Source: Sulfurimonas sp. SAG-AH-194-C21
GTDB lineage: Bacteria; Campylobacterota; Campylobacteria; Campylobacterales; Sulfurimonadaceae
Direction: 5' to 3'
Length of the DNA stretch: 47,576 nt
Assembly: GCF_029215985.1 (NCBI RefSeq)
Contig: NZ_JAEMVC010000014.1
Coordinates: 1-47,576 of the forward strand
The translations under genes and the position numbers were made by a program. The notes under the pieces were generated by a model that was given only the letters and a program-made list of their open reading frames with translations, was not told the origin of the DNA and ran no database searches. Shown one piece after another: positions 17,447-26,533 of the stretch; within the stretch, counting starts at the first letter, position 1; every line of letters begins with the position of its first letter.

Positions 17447-18604
17447 TTATTTGTGAAAGATTTCAGGAAAGATGTATAAAAAGAGCGTACCTTTTTTAGG
17501 TGTCGATTCTATCTCAAGGTCAATGTTTTCCTGACTGATAATAGATTTTACTATGTTTAGCCCTATACCAAAGCCCCCTTTAGAAGTGTCTTCTCGGTAG
17601 TAACGACTAAATATTTTTTCAGTTTTTTTGATACCAACACCATAGTCTTTAAAACTCAAGTGGCATCTATTGTCTTTTATATATAAGGCTATATCTATAG
17701 TAGAGTTCTCATATGAGTACTTAATGGCATTAGATATATTATTGTCAATTACCCTTTGTAACTGCTTTTCATTCATAAAAACACTGTCACATTCTTCGAG
17801 TTGTGTTTTGATAATAATGTTTTTCATCCGAGCAACTTCACTAAAGTACTCCACTCTATCTTCTAAAAACTCTTTAATGTTTATCTCTTGTTTTTTATAC
17901 TCAAGTCGCTCATGCTTTATAAGATAGTCCATATCATCATAAATGTTTGAGAGTACTTTTGTCGCTGCTTTCATCCTCTGCATGTACTTGTTAGACTCAT
18001 TTTTTCTATTGTAGAGGTCAATGTTTACATTTATAATAGAAAGAGGAGTATTTATCTCATGCATAGAGTCTTTAATAAAGTTATCAAGTTGTTTGTTCAT
18101 TTTTTGAAAAGGTTTGGCAAAACTACGTAAAAAAAACACACTGAGGATAAAAACGAACAATACAATAGCAAAAAGAATCAGTAAGACTTTTTCGTATACA
18201 GAAGCAAAAGATATAGTGTTTTTTACAATAAGGTACTTAGCACCAAAATATCGTCTATTGGGAAGTTTAATAATAATATAGGCATGATTATCATCCAAAT
18301 GATACCCATCTTTAAAATACTTTATATTGTAATCAAGCAATGAAAAGATTGGTTTGAAACTCTCATCATATAAACCTGATTTGAAAGTTTTATAACGTGG
18401 ATACTCAAAGAACTCTTCTTCTTGATTATAATCCTGCATCGCTTTTACTATAAGAAGAGATTTTTCTTTGAGCAGTAGCTCATTTTGGATAGAGTGTATA
18501 TGCTTCATATATATAAAGTAGTAAAATAGCGGCACGAGTAAAACAATTGCTATAAGTGTTGTATATATGAGTGCATACTTAGTTGAATAGGTACTATCGT
18601 TCAA
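17447..18604 (-). CDS. Sensor histidine kinase of the sox-linked two-component system
   Basis: A 385-residue membrane kinase: transmembrane helix near residues 10-33, a periplasmic domain of about 100 residues, a second transmembrane helix near 137-160, and a dimerisation domain with the phospho-acceptor His182 in DSMHEINTPLSI. The ATPase domain follows: N box DNNISNAIKYS, DYGVGI, FSRYYREDTSKGGFGIGLNIVK. The start is TTG at 18604, overlapping the regulator stop by 11 bp; no in-frame ATG lies closer. Genetic coupling to the regulator at 18594 makes them a pair. It is immediately upstream of the sox promoter. Confidence 0.93.
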   Translation of the reverse strand: MNDSTYSTKYALIYTTLIAIVLLVPLFYYFIYMKHIHSIQNELLLKEKSLLIVKAMQDYNQEEEFFEYPRYKTFKSGLYDESFKPIFSLLDYNIKYFKDGYHLDDNHAYIIIKLPNRRYFGAKYLIVKNTISFASVYEKVLLILFAIVLFVFILSVFFLRSFAKPFQKMNKQLDNFIKDSMHEINTPLSIINVNIDLYNRKNESNKYMQRMKAATKVLSNIYDDMDYLIKHERLEYKKQEINIKEFLEDRVEYFSEVARMKNIIIKTQLEECDSVFMNEKQLQRVIDNNISNAIKYSYENSTIDIALYIKDNRCHLSFKDYGVGIKKTEKIFSRYYREDTSKGGFGIGLNIVKSIISQENIDLEIESTPKKGTLFLYIFPEIFHK

Positions 18605-19247
18605 TAATATAGCCTAAACCACGCCTATTTTGGATAATAGCCTCTGGTAGTTTCTTTTTTAAATTATTGAGTTGTACACGAATAGTTGCAGGCTCTACAT
18701 AATCACCCCAAACCTCATCTTGAAACATCTCAGTAGATACAATCGCATTTTTATTTTTTATGAGCACTTCTAACATATCTTTTTCTGTTTTACGAAGGAT
18801 TATCTCTTTTTCACCTAAGAGCAATTTACTTCGTTTTAAGTCATATGTGAGAGAACCGCCTAAGTCAATTACATTTCCATCATTATTAAGATAACTTGCA
18901 AGTGCTTGATCTATGCGTAATTCAAGTTCCATTAAGTCAAATGGTTTTCTCATGTAATCACAACAGCCGCGTTTATAGCCTTCTTTAAGATCATTTACAT
19001 CTGTCATTGAGGTTAAAAAGATAGCAGGAATAGTTATATTATCGAGTCGTAACTTTTTTAAAAGCTCAAAACCTGTTAAGCTAGGAACATTTACATCTAA
19101 AAGTAGTAAATCATAGCTTGTATCATAAATGGCATCATAGGCCTCTAGTCCATCCATAAAACCATCAACTTTATAACCTAAGTCTTCTAAAAACTCTTCT
19201 ATACTGATACGTAGAGAATATTCATCCTCTAAAAGTAAAATTTTCAT
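18594..19247 (-). CDS. OmpR/PhoB-type response regulator, candidate sox activator
   Basis: A 217-residue regulator: receiver domain with acidic pocket E7/D8, phospho-acceptor D51 in LLLLDVNVPS, LTSMTD and the lysine of MRKPFDL; then a winged-helix DNA-binding domain (EIILRKTEKDMLEVLIKNKN...TIRVQLNNLKKKLP...NRRGLGYII). It overlaps the sensor gene at 19244 by 4 bp and the kinase gene by 11 bp, so the three are one translational unit. Family members bind tandem 11-bp repeats, which is the arrangement found at the soxX, metallo-hydrolase, DUF255 and tolC promoters. Confidence 0.94.
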   Translation of the reverse strand: MKILLLEDEYSLRISIEEFLEDLGYKVDGFMDGLEAYDAIYDTSYDLLLLDVNVPSLTGFELLKKLRLDNITIPAIFLTSMTDVNDLKEGYKRGCCDYMRKPFDLMELELRIDQALASYLNNDGNVIDLGGSLTYDLKRSKLLLGEKEIILRKTEKDMLEVLIKNKNAIVSTEMFQDEVWGDYVEPATIRVQLNNLKKKLPEAIIQNRRGLGYIIER

Positions 19248-20338
19248 CTAATTCTCCCGTCTACTTTTTTAATTATTTTTCGGTTTAGCATAATCTGAAT
19301 AAGTTCGTCTTTAGAGTACTTATCAAACTTACTGTATGCCTCATCCAAGAAAATTTGTCTATCTTCTTTATCTATCACATTTTGAAAATATAAAAGAGAG
19401 TCTGCACTAAATTCATCATACACATTCTTTTCATACTTGTCTTCTTTGATGACATCATAAAGTGAACTTCTCGTTACATTGATTAAAAAACTGATATCAT
19501 CATTTGGATTTCTAAAGTAATCTAAATAACGCTCAGGCAGAACAAACACATAACCACCAATCACTTCAGAACTACCATTATACATATTTTCATAAAAGAT
19601 ATACTTATTGTCTTTATACATCATACCATCAAGTTTTAAAGTTTTAAGTTCTATGTCCTGTAATGTTTGAATATGTGAATAGTTATAGTTTCTGTTTGCT
19701 ACTACACTTTGACATACAGCAAGGTTTTGTGTCATCAGTACTGCAGTATCCATATGTTTAAAATCAAGTAGTACATATAGATCAACACCTAAGGTACTAA
19801 AAAACTCTGTAATAGATTTAAAAAATGAAATGACTTCAACATAACCTAAAAGCTCACCATTCTTATAAATAGGAACTGTAGCCTTGATCCCTAAACGCCG
19901 TCCAATCTCTATGGAACTCCTAGGTTCTTTATGTGTTTTAAAGTAACCTAAATCATCTCGAGAGTCCCCAATTGGCATACCACCGTAAATGTCATCCCAA
20001 CTTCTAGTAAATATGTTTAACTCTTTAGTAATAATTTGTGCTCGAATATGAATGTCTGTGTTTAATTCAATTGTATCTAAAATATCAGATAGAAGTATAT
20101 ACCCTAAGTCTTCATTGTCATTGTCTAAAGCTTCGATAAGTGCTTCATTTTTTGAAAGAGATATAGCGGTTTTAAGGTCATCCATCATATGAGTTTCAAG
20201 TTGATTTTCTAAGGTGATAGAGAGCTGATCCATAATAGCATCAATTTTTTGCTCTTTGAGTGTTTTTTGTACATAATAAGTCGAGATAAGAATAATAGAA
20301 AGGAGTATTAAAAATGCAATAATTATTTTTCTTAACAA
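19244..20338 (-). CDS. Membrane-anchored periplasmic sensor protein (Cache-like), no output domain
   Basis: A 364-residue protein with one N-terminal membrane anchor (KIIIAFLILLSIILISTYYV) and a large extracytoplasmic part. The pattern resembles a double Cache ligand-binding domain: long helix KTAISLSKNEALIEALDN, then IRAQIITKELNIFTRSWD, LGIKATVPIYKNGELLGYVEVISFF, and a second module ending GGYVFVLPERYLDYF. No kinase, HAMP or second membrane helix is seen, so it cannot signal alone. The 4-bp overlap with the regulator gene suggests it senses a ligand and passes the signal to the kinase at 17447. Family assignment is moderate. Confidence 0.75.
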   Translation of the reverse strand: MLRKIIIAFLILLSIILISTYYVQKTLKEQKIDAIMDQLSITLENQLETHMMDDLKTAISLSKNEALIEALDNDNEDLGYILLSDILDTIELNTDIHIRAQIITKELNIFTRSWDDIYGGMPIGDSRDDLGYFKTHKEPRSSIEIGRRLGIKATVPIYKNGELLGYVEVISFFKSITEFFSTLGVDLYVLLDFKHMDTAVLMTQNLAVCQSVVANRNYNYSHIQTLQDIELKTLKLDGMMYKDNKYIFYENMYNGSSEVIGGYVFVLPERYLDYFRNPNDDISFLINVTRSSLYDVIKEDKYEKNVYDEFSADSLLYFQNVIDKEDRQIFLDEAYSKFDKYSKDELIQIMLNRKIIKKVDGRIR

Positions 20339-20341
20339 AAA

Positions 20342-20737
20342 CTACTCTTCTTCTTTATTTTTTTTAATTTCTTTGAGTATTTGGAGGAAGTCTTTTGTAT
20401 GTAAACCACCATTGAGCCTTTTTAATATTTTTTCATTTTTATCCAAAAAATAAAATGTAGGACTCGCAAAATAATCTAGATTTTGAGGTACAAAGTCTTG
20501 GTTTACATCTAAGTCAACAGCTAAAAAGCCATCGTTTAGAAGTTGATTAACTTGTTTATCTTCAAAAACGACATTGTGCATATACTCACAACCTGGGCAC
20601 CCTTCTCTTGAGAGCATCACCATCACTATCTTGTTACTCGCTTGTGCATCATCAAAAACATCGAACATGTCATTCCATTCTACTTTTGCACATAGAGATG
20701 AGATAAAGATAAATAGAAGTAAAAATATTGTTTTCAT
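20342..20737 (-). CDS. Periplasmic thioredoxin-like protein (SoxW-like)
   Basis: A 131-residue secreted protein: signal peptide KTIFLLLFIFISSLCA, then a thioredoxin fold with redox motif C-P-G-C in LSREGCPGCEYM and the cis-proline region YFASPTFYFLDKNEK. SoxW-type thioredoxins keep SoxY or other Sox cysteines reduced, drawing electrons from DsbD/CcdA-type membrane proteins. The gene lies 12 bp after dsbD and 3 bp before the sensor gene, which supports a redox supply role for the Sox system; that link is inferred. Confidence 0.87.
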   Translation of the reverse strand: MKTIFLLLFIFISSLCAKVEWNDMFDVFDDAQASNKIVMVMLSREGCPGCEYMHNVVFEDKQVNQLLNDGFLAVDLDVNQDFVPQNLDYFASPTFYFLDKNEKILKRLNGGLHTKDFLQILKEIKKNKEEE

Positions 20738-20749
20738 ATTTATCCTTGA

Positions 20750-22486
20750 CTACAGTGTATTTAAATGTGCTAAAAACTCATCGGGTGCGATAAAACCTAT
20801 GATAGTTTTTGCTTTTAGTACCTGAGTGTTTTCATCAAAGAAAATTAAAGCAGGAGGTCCAAAAACACCATACTTTTTACTAAGTGCTTTTTCTTTATCT
20901 GTATTTTCTGTCACATCAGCACGGACTAAAACAAACTCACTCATTTTGACTTTTACATCAGCATCTGCAAATGTTATCTCTTCGAGTTCTTTACAAGATG
21001 TACACCAGTCTGCTGCAAAATCAAGTAAAATCTTTTTTCCCTTATTTGCAGCTAAAATTGCATCTAACTCTTCTATGGAGTGCACTACTTCAAAACTTAT
21101 CTCTTTTAGCTCTTGAGATGCCACTCCTTGAACTACTACGGGTTGATTTAAAAAACCAAGAGGTTTTAACATACTTGATGATCCTGCTAAAAAACCTATA
21201 AATAGTGAAATAGAGTATATAAAAATTATCATAGCAACACTATGTTTGAAAAAATGATGATCTTTTTCAAAAACGCCAAGGTAGAGGGAGAAACCAATTC
21301 CTAAAATACTGTACATAATCATAATAATAGAAGGATCAAGAATCTTCTCAAGCATCCAGATAGCGACAGCCAACATCATCACACCAAAGATAGCACTTAC
21401 CATAGTCATCCATGCACCCGGTTTAGGCATAAACTTACCAGCACTCACACCAACAGCGATAAGAGGAAGCCCCATACCTATACTCATAGAAAACAGAGCC
21501 ATTCCACCAAGAACAGCATCACCAGTTTGACCTATGTAGACAAGGGCACCAGCAAGAGGAGCTGCAACACAAGGTCCAACTATAAGAGCTGATAAAAAGC
21601 CCATAATTGCAACACCGATATAGCCTCCACGATCACTTCCTGAGCTTACTTTTGCAACAAGTGCATCTGGTAGTTTTAACTCATAAAAACCAAACATACT
21701 AAATGCTAAAGCAACAAAAACTAAGCTAAAAGAGTAAATAACCCAAGGCATCTGGAGTGCTGCTTGAAGATTTGCACCAAATAAACCAGCTAATACACCT
21801 GCAATTGTGTAAGCTACTGCCATTGATAAGACATACACTACTGACAGAGCAAATGCTTTTCTAGTAGTTAGACCTTCTCCTTGAGAAACAATAACACCAG
21901 AGATAATAGGAATCATAGGAAATACACAGGGTGTCATTGCTAAAAGAAGTCCAAATCCTAAAAATGTAAGCAGCACCATAAGTAAACTTCCAGACTTAAT
22001 AGTGTCTGCAATCGCATCAGTCTCGGAAAGTTCGACCTTATCCATTAGTGTATTGTCTAATGTAAGTGTTGAAACATCTAGAGATATGGGAAATTCTTTT
22101 ACATAGGGGTTATAACATAGACCCATCTCTGAGCAACCTTGATAAGATAAAATGAGAGTGAAGTTTTGTACACCAGTTAAACCTTCTGGATTATCTAAAG
22201 TCACCACTATTTCTGGTGAGCTAGTATAAACTTGTTCACCTTCATGGTCAGTAGATGTTGGTCTTTGCATCTTTTGTATTGTTAAAGTAGTACCTTTGAG
22301 CTCTACATTCATTTTCTCTGCATAAATATATATATCTTTACCAAGGATAACACCAGCTTCTATCTGTGCATTTTTATTGACCTTTGCATATGGTTGAAAT
22401 GCTTCATCTGGCATTAAAAAACCACCTGAGTACAGAGTGCTCATTGTTAGTGTTATTAGTAAAAATATTTTCATTATAAATTTCAT
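20750..22486 (-). CDS. dsbD: Protein-disulfide reductase DsbD
   Basis: DsbD moves electrons from cytosolic thioredoxin across the inner membrane to periplasmic thiol proteins. The 578-residue product has all three parts. They are a signal peptide with the N-terminal domain (redox pair in CSEMGLCYNP), a core of about eight membrane helices with cysteines in AMTPCVFPMIPI and GPCVAAPLAG, and a C-terminal thioredoxin domain with FAADWCTSCKELE. It is the first gene of the run leading through the SoxW-like protein and the sensory genes to soxX. A tandem-repeat promoter lies just upstream. Confidence 0.95.
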   Translation of the reverse strand: MKFIMKIFLLITLTMSTLYSGGFLMPDEAFQPYAKVNKNAQIEAGVILGKDIYIYAEKMNVELKGTTLTIQKMQRPTSTDHEGEQVYTSSPEIVVTLDNPEGLTGVQNFTLILSYQGCSEMGLCYNPYVKEFPISLDVSTLTLDNTLMDKVELSETDAIADTIKSGSLLMVLLTFLGFGLLLAMTPCVFPMIPIISGVIVSQGEGLTTRKAFALSVVYVLSMAVAYTIAGVLAGLFGANLQAALQMPWVIYSFSLVFVALAFSMFGFYELKLPDALVAKVSSGSDRGGYIGVAIMGFLSALIVGPCVAAPLAGALVYIGQTGDAVLGGMALFSMSIGMGLPLIAVGVSAGKFMPKPGAWMTMVSAIFGVMMLAVAIWMLEKILDPSIIMIMYSILGIGFSLYLGVFEKDHHFFKHSVAMIIFIYSISLFIGFLAGSSSMLKPLGFLNQPVVVQGVASQELKEISFEVVHSIEELDAILAANKGKKILLDFAADWCTSCKELEEITFADADVKVKMSEFVLVRADVTENTDKEKALSKKYGVFGPPALIFFDENTQVLKAKTIIGFIAPDEFLAHLNTL

Positions 22487-22509
22487 TGTCTACCTTCTTG
22501 TTTTATTTA

Positions 22510-22548
22510 ATCATAGTACTATAAAAAGTGTGTAATCTTTGTGTAATT
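22510..22548 (-). promoter_or_regulatory. Looser tandem-repeat promoter ahead of dsbD
   Basis: On the minus strand: AATTACA (22548-22542), CAAA, GATTACA (22537-22531), i.e. the same 11-bp period with half-site xxTTACA. The -10 is less clear: TATAGT (22523-22518) is 7 bp away, TATGAT (22515-22510) 15 bp away. It may be a weaker or differently spaced site for the same regulator, which would give autoregulation of the sensory genes. Confidence 0.45.
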
Positions 22549-22638
22549 ATAAAGCAATTTAACTTTTATTATCTTTATACTCTTTTTAATGCTTTTTTGT
22601 CTAGAATAATAGTAAACTTATGTAAAAAAAGAGTAAAC

Positions 22639-22860
22639 ATGATTGATTTAAACACAGAGATATGTTCTTGTAATTCATTAAGTATAAAATGTATTGCAGA
22701 TTGTATAAAAGAAAATAATTTTAATACATTAGAAGAACTTATAGAAAATGATGTATGTCCGATGGGTGACAAGTGTGAGTCATGTCATGATGTTGGCATC
22801 AACAACGATGGTTTAAATATTCCTTTTGTTCTAGCACGTGTTAAACGCGGTGAATTTTAA
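22639..22860 (+). CDS. BFD-like [2Fe-2S] binding protein
   Basis: A 73-residue protein from the ATG at 22639; the upstream in-frame ATG at 22528 lies in the dsbD promoter region and is rejected. Cysteines are arranged as ICSCNS near the N-terminus and [10 protein letters not shown] near the middle, the C-x-C ... C-xn-C layout of BFD-like [2Fe-2S] domains, with the typical helix [19 protein letters not shown] between. Such small proteins take part in iron mobilisation or redox transfer. It ends 2 bp before the DUF255 gene, so they are likely one operon. Possible -10 TAGAAT near 22601. Confidence 0.78.
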   Translation: MIDLNTEICSCNSLSIKCIADCIKENNFNTLEELIENDVCPMGDKCESCHDVGINNDGLNIPFVLARVKRGEF

Positions 22861-22862
22861 AT

Positions 22863-24797
22863 ATGTCAAATAGATTAGCAAATGAAGACAGCCCTTACCT
22901 CCAACAACACAAAAATAATCCAGTAGATTGGTGGCCTTGGTGTGATGAAGCATTTGAACGAGCCAAACAAGAGAATAAAGCAATATTCCTCAGTATAGGC
23001 TATAGCTCATGTCACTGGTGTCATGTGATGGAAGAGACTGTCTTTGAAAACCAAGAGTGTGCGAACATACTTAACCGCGACTTTATCTCTATAAAAGTAG
23101 ACCGAGAAGAGCGTCCAGATATAGACAAACACTACCAAGAAGTACATCAGTTGCTGAATCGTCGTGCAGGTGGCTGGCCAACCTCTGTATTTAGCACACC
23201 TGAGAACAAACCTTTTTTTGCAGGAACATACATTCCCCCTGAGTCGAATACTGGAAGCATCGAAGGAATGGGCTTTAAAGAGTTAACAGCTCTTATCGCT
23301 ACAAAAGTGAGTCAAAATGATGAACAACTCTTTAAAAATGCCGATGAAGCAGAAAGTTTTTTAAAAAATATACAACACCCAAAAGAAGCTACTGTTTTAA
23401 AAGAAGACTTTAGAAAAAACTTTATGCTTCAAGCAAAAAACAACTTCGATACAAAAAATGGTGGTTTTTCAGTAAAACCAAAATTTCCTCATGCTTCAAC
23501 ACTTAACACTTTACTTACTATAGATAGACTCTATGATGATAAAAGTGCAAAAGCAATGCTTAAGACAACTCTTAACGCTATGAAAAAAGGTGGTATGTAC
23601 GACCTTGTAGATGGTGGTTTTTGTCGTTACTCTACAGATGAAGAGTGGTATGTGCCTCACTTTGAGAAGATGTTGTATGATAATGCCCTTTTATCAAGTG
23701 TATATGTCGATGCTTACCTTGCTTATGGTGATGAATCCCACCTCTGTACCGCAAAAGAGTGTGTTGATTTTTGGTATAACTTTATGAGTGAAGACGAACT
23801 TTTTTACTCGGCAAGTGATGCGGATAGTGAGGGAGAAGAAGGGACTTACTTTGTCTACACTTATGATGAAGTAGTCGAGGTACTCAGTGAGGCTAATATA
23901 GAAAATATGCAAAGTAAACTTGCACAAATGTCTGTAACGCCTGAGGGGAATTTTCAAGGGAAAAGTATCATTCGTTTTGAGAATGGTGTTATCCCTGAGT
24001 GGTTCGCAGATGTAAAACCCCTCCTATCACAAATTCGCTCACAAAAAGAGTACCCTTTTATAGACAAAAAAATACAAACATCATGGTCTGCTATGATGAT
24101 CAACTCTATGTTTAAACTCGGAAGTGTTGATGCTAAGTATAAACAAAGAGCCATAAAAAACCTTGATAAACTTCTCAATACTATGTTTCTCAATGGTATT
24201 TTGTATCATACAACTCTTATCCATAAAAAACCAAAAGTGGAAGCTTTTTTAGAAGACTATGCATTTCTTTCCCAAGCCCTCCTTAGTGCCTATAAACAGA
24301 CTCAAGATGAAGTTTATCTTGTATATGCACACAGGTTTGTAAACAAAGCCCTTGAAGAGTTTTATGAGAAGGGAGTCTGGAACTTTAGTGTAGGTGAGTT
24401 TATCACTAAGGCTGAAATCAGTGACAACACTTATACAAGTTCTGTCAGTATTATGCTTGATGCACTTCTAAGTATCGCAACACTGCTTGAAGATGAAAAG
24501 TATACACACTTTGCTTTTAAAACTATGGAGTATAATTCCTACGAATTAGGTCGTAAACCTATATACTCGCCTTACATGTTAACACAGGTACTCAGACATC
24601 TAAAAGGGGATAGGGTCATTAAAACATCTTTGGAAAATATCGATATAAGCGCCTTAACTTTAGCAAAAATAGACTATCCTTTTGTATTATTCAAAGCAAG
24701 TGAAGAAGATGAGTATATGATATGTGGAGAAAAAAGCTGTTTTGCACAAACTTTAAATGCAGAAGATGTAAACTCTTTAGTAACTAACTCTTTTTAA
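22863..24797 (+). CDS. Cytosolic DUF255 / thioredoxin-domain protein (YyaL/SPATA20 family)
   Basis: A 644-residue protein with an N-terminal thioredoxin-fold DUF255 domain ([20 protein letters not shown], redox motif CHWC in [27 protein letters not shown]). This is followed by an alpha/alpha toroid related to N-acylglucosamine epimerase and glycosidase folds ([49 protein letters not shown]). The molecular function of the family is unsettled. No signal peptide is present. A periplasmic paralogue is encoded at 35749-37682. Confidence 0.93.
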   Translation: MSNRLANEDSPYLQQHKNNPVDWWPWCDEAFERAKQENKAIFLSIGYSSCHWCHVMEETVFENQECANILNRDFISIKVDREERPDIDKHYQEVHQLLNRRAGGWPTSVFSTPENKPFFAGTYIPPESNTGSIEGMGFKELTALIATKVSQNDEQLFKNADEAESFLKNIQHPKEATVLKEDFRKNFMLQAKNNFDTKNGGFSVKPKFPHASTLNTLLTIDRLYDDKSAKAMLKTTLNAMKKGGMYDLVDGGFCRYSTDEEWYVPHFEKMLYDNALLSSVYVDAYLAYGDESHLCTAKECVDFWYNFMSEDELFYSASDADSEGEEGTYFVYTYDEVVEVLSEANIENMQSKLAQMSVTPEGNFQGKSIIRFENGVIPEWFADVKPLLSQIRSQKEYPFIDKKIQTSWSAMMINSMFKLGSVDAKYKQRAIKNLDKLLNTMFLNGILYHTTLIHKKPKVEAFLEDYAFLSQALLSAYKQTQDEVYLVYAHRFVNKALEEFYEKGVWNFSVGEFITKAEISDNTYTSSVSIMLDALLSIATLLEDEKYTHFAFKTMEYNSYELGRKPIYSPYMLTQVLRHLKGDRVIKTSLENIDISALTLAKIDYPFVLFKASEEDEYMICGEKSCFAQTLNAEDVNSLVTNSF

Positions 24798-24808
24798 AAG
24801 GAAAATAT

Positions 24809-25639
24809 ATGGGTAAAGCAAAAGTCAAACATACAGATGGGGACAGAGTCGCAGTCTGGACGAAAAAAGAGACACTCGCCTATGAGAACGAACTACATCG
24901 TCTACAGATAGAACTCTTAAAGATGCAAAACTCCATCAAAGAGAGTGGGCAAAAAGTCCTTATGATTTTTGAAGGCCGTGATGCAGCAGGTAAAGGTGGT
25001 ACTATCAAACGAATTACTGAGCATCTTAATCCTCGTGGTGCAAGAGTTGTAGCCCTTGATAAACCTAGTGATGTAGAACGCTCTCAGTGGTACTTTCAAA
25101 GATATACACAGTTTTTACCAGCCGCAGGTGAAATAGTACTTTTTGATAGAAGTTGGTATAACCGTGGTGGCGTTGAGCCTGTTATGGACTTTTGTACCCA
25201 AGAAGAGCATAAAGAATTTTTGCATGAAGTTCCAGAGTTTGAAAAGATGCTTATAAACTCCGATATCATTATCTTTAAGTTTTACTTTTCTGTAAGTAAA
25301 GATGAGCAAAAAAGACGATTTGATAAACGCCGCACTGACCCCCTTAAACAGTACAAGCTCTCTCCTGTAGATGAAAAATCTCAAGCCTTATGGGATAAGT
25401 ACACCATAGCAAAATATTCTATGTTACTTGCTTCGCATACCGATCATGCACCTTGGACTGTCATCCGTTCTGACGACAAGAAAAAAGCTCGAATAAATAC
25501 TATAAAGCATATCTTGACACATATTGATTATCCTGATAAAATCAGTATGAAAAAGCTTAAAGCAGATGATAAAATTCGTATCTTTGCAAATAATGAGATA
25601 AAAATTATGGAATCTGAAATGACTTTGAAAAAAAACTAA
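24809..25639 (+). CDS. ppk2: Polyphosphate kinase 2
   Basis: PPK2 class I enzymes use polyphosphate to phosphorylate nucleoside diphosphates or run in reverse. The 276-residue product shows Walker A GRDAAGKGGT, the KRITEHLNPRGARVVALDKPS lid stretch, QFLPAAGEIVLFDRSWYNRG (Walker B) and FDKRRTDPLKQYKLSPVD. It follows the DUF255 gene by 11 bp with an AAAGGA Shine-Dalgarno, so it is in the same operon. Confidence 0.95.
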   Translation: MGKAKVKHTDGDRVAVWTKKETLAYENELHRLQIELLKMQNSIKESGQKVLMIFEGRDAAGKGGTIKRITEHLNPRGARVVALDKPSDVERSQWYFQRYTQFLPAAGEIVLFDRSWYNRGGVEPVMDFCTQEEHKEFLHEVPEFEKMLINSDIIIFKFYFSVSKDEQKRRFDKRRTDPLKQYKLSPVDEKSQALWDKYTIAKYSMLLASHTDHAPWTVIRSDDKKKARINTIKHILTHIDYPDKISMKKLKADDKIRIFANNEIKIMESEMTLKKN

Positions 25640-25652
25640 TAGAGGAGAAAAT

Positions 25653-25766
25653 ATGAAAACTTTGATAATTACAACAATCATCGCACTTGCGACTATGAGT
25701 GTACTAGCAGGATGTGAAAAACCTGATTACCAACACCCTGGTTACAGAAGTGGTAAGGTAAAATAA
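25653..25766 (+). CDS. 37-residue small lipoprotein
   Basis: A short frame with a very strong Shine-Dalgarno (GAGGAG, 5 bp before ATG). The product has a signal peptide (KTLIITTIIALATMSVLAG) ending in a lipobox L-A-G-C at residue 21, and a 17-residue mature part CEKPDYQHPGYRSGKVK, polar and tyrosine/proline-rich. It lies 13 bp after ppk2 and is probably cotranscribed. No family is recognised; function unknown. Confidence 0.8.
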   Translation: MKTLIITTIIALATMSVLAGCEKPDYQHPGYRSGKVK

Positions 25767-25816
25767 TAATTTGTTACTGTTTTTAGCTATAATCTACCTT
25801 TATTAAAAGGTATTAT

Positions 25817-26533
25817 ATGCTAAAAAATTTCGGTCTTAAAAACATTGGTAAATTTATATTTATGGTTGAGCTTGGCCTCAAATATGTTCAAATATTCAAA
25901 AAAACTTTCTTTCATCCCTTCATCACTCTAAAACCAGCATACGAAGAACTCTCAAAAGAGCGTCAAAATTATTCTAAAGAAGTTTTAAACTTTTTAAATA
26001 TTGATGTTATCGTTCACGGTTCACTTCCAGATGAAAATAGAATCCTTTATGCAATAAATCATCGTTCTCTTCTTGACATAATGGTTATGGAATCTATTTT
26101 TGCAAAAAAGAATCAAAATGGTGCTTGGATAGCAAAACAAGAGCTATTTGAATCTGCAATTTATGGTAAGTTTTTTGAGTATAGTGGTTGTATAAGTGTA
26201 GATCTTGACAACAAACGCGGCCTTTTAAGCTTTTTTAAAAATATCAAAAAAACATTTAAAAAAGTTGACAATATGAACCTTTACATGTTTCCTGAGGGTG
26301 AGCGCTTTAAGGGTAAAGGTATCACAAATTTTCAAAGTGGTGCAAGTAAAATAGCAAAAGCAAACAAGCTCAAAATCATTCCTATCTATATCACAGGGAA
26401 AAATGAAAAGATCTTTGAAAATGCTCCGTATGAAGAAAAAACGACTGTTGAAGTTCATATCGGTAAAGAAGTTATGAGTGCTACCCTAGAAGAAGAGTAC
26501 ACAGAGTTTTATAAAAGTATAGGTGCTAAGTAA
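25817..26533 (+). CDS. plsC: 1-acyl-sn-glycerol-3-phosphate acyltransferase family protein
   Basis: A 238-residue acyltransferase of phospholipid synthesis with the catalytic NHRSLLDIMVME (NHxxxxD) motif, the substrate-binding FPEGERF block and a hydrophobic N-terminal segment for membrane association. TATAAT at 25788-25793 precedes it by a suitable distance and AAAGG provides the Shine-Dalgarno. It abuts pdxJ directly (stop TAA at 26531-26533, next ATG at 26534). Whether it is the sole PlsC of the cell cannot be told from here. Confidence 0.88.
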   Translation: MLKNFGLKNIGKFIFMVELGLKYVQIFKKTFFHPFITLKPAYEELSKERQNYSKEVLNFLNIDVIVHGSLPDENRILYAINHRSLLDIMVMESIFAKKNQNGAWIAKQELFESAIYGKFFEYSGCISVDLDNKRGLLSFFKNIKKTFKKVDNMNLYMFPEGERFKGKGITNFQSGASKIAKANKLKIIPIYITGKNEKIFENAPYEEKTTVEVHIGKEVMSATLEEEYTEFYKSIGAK

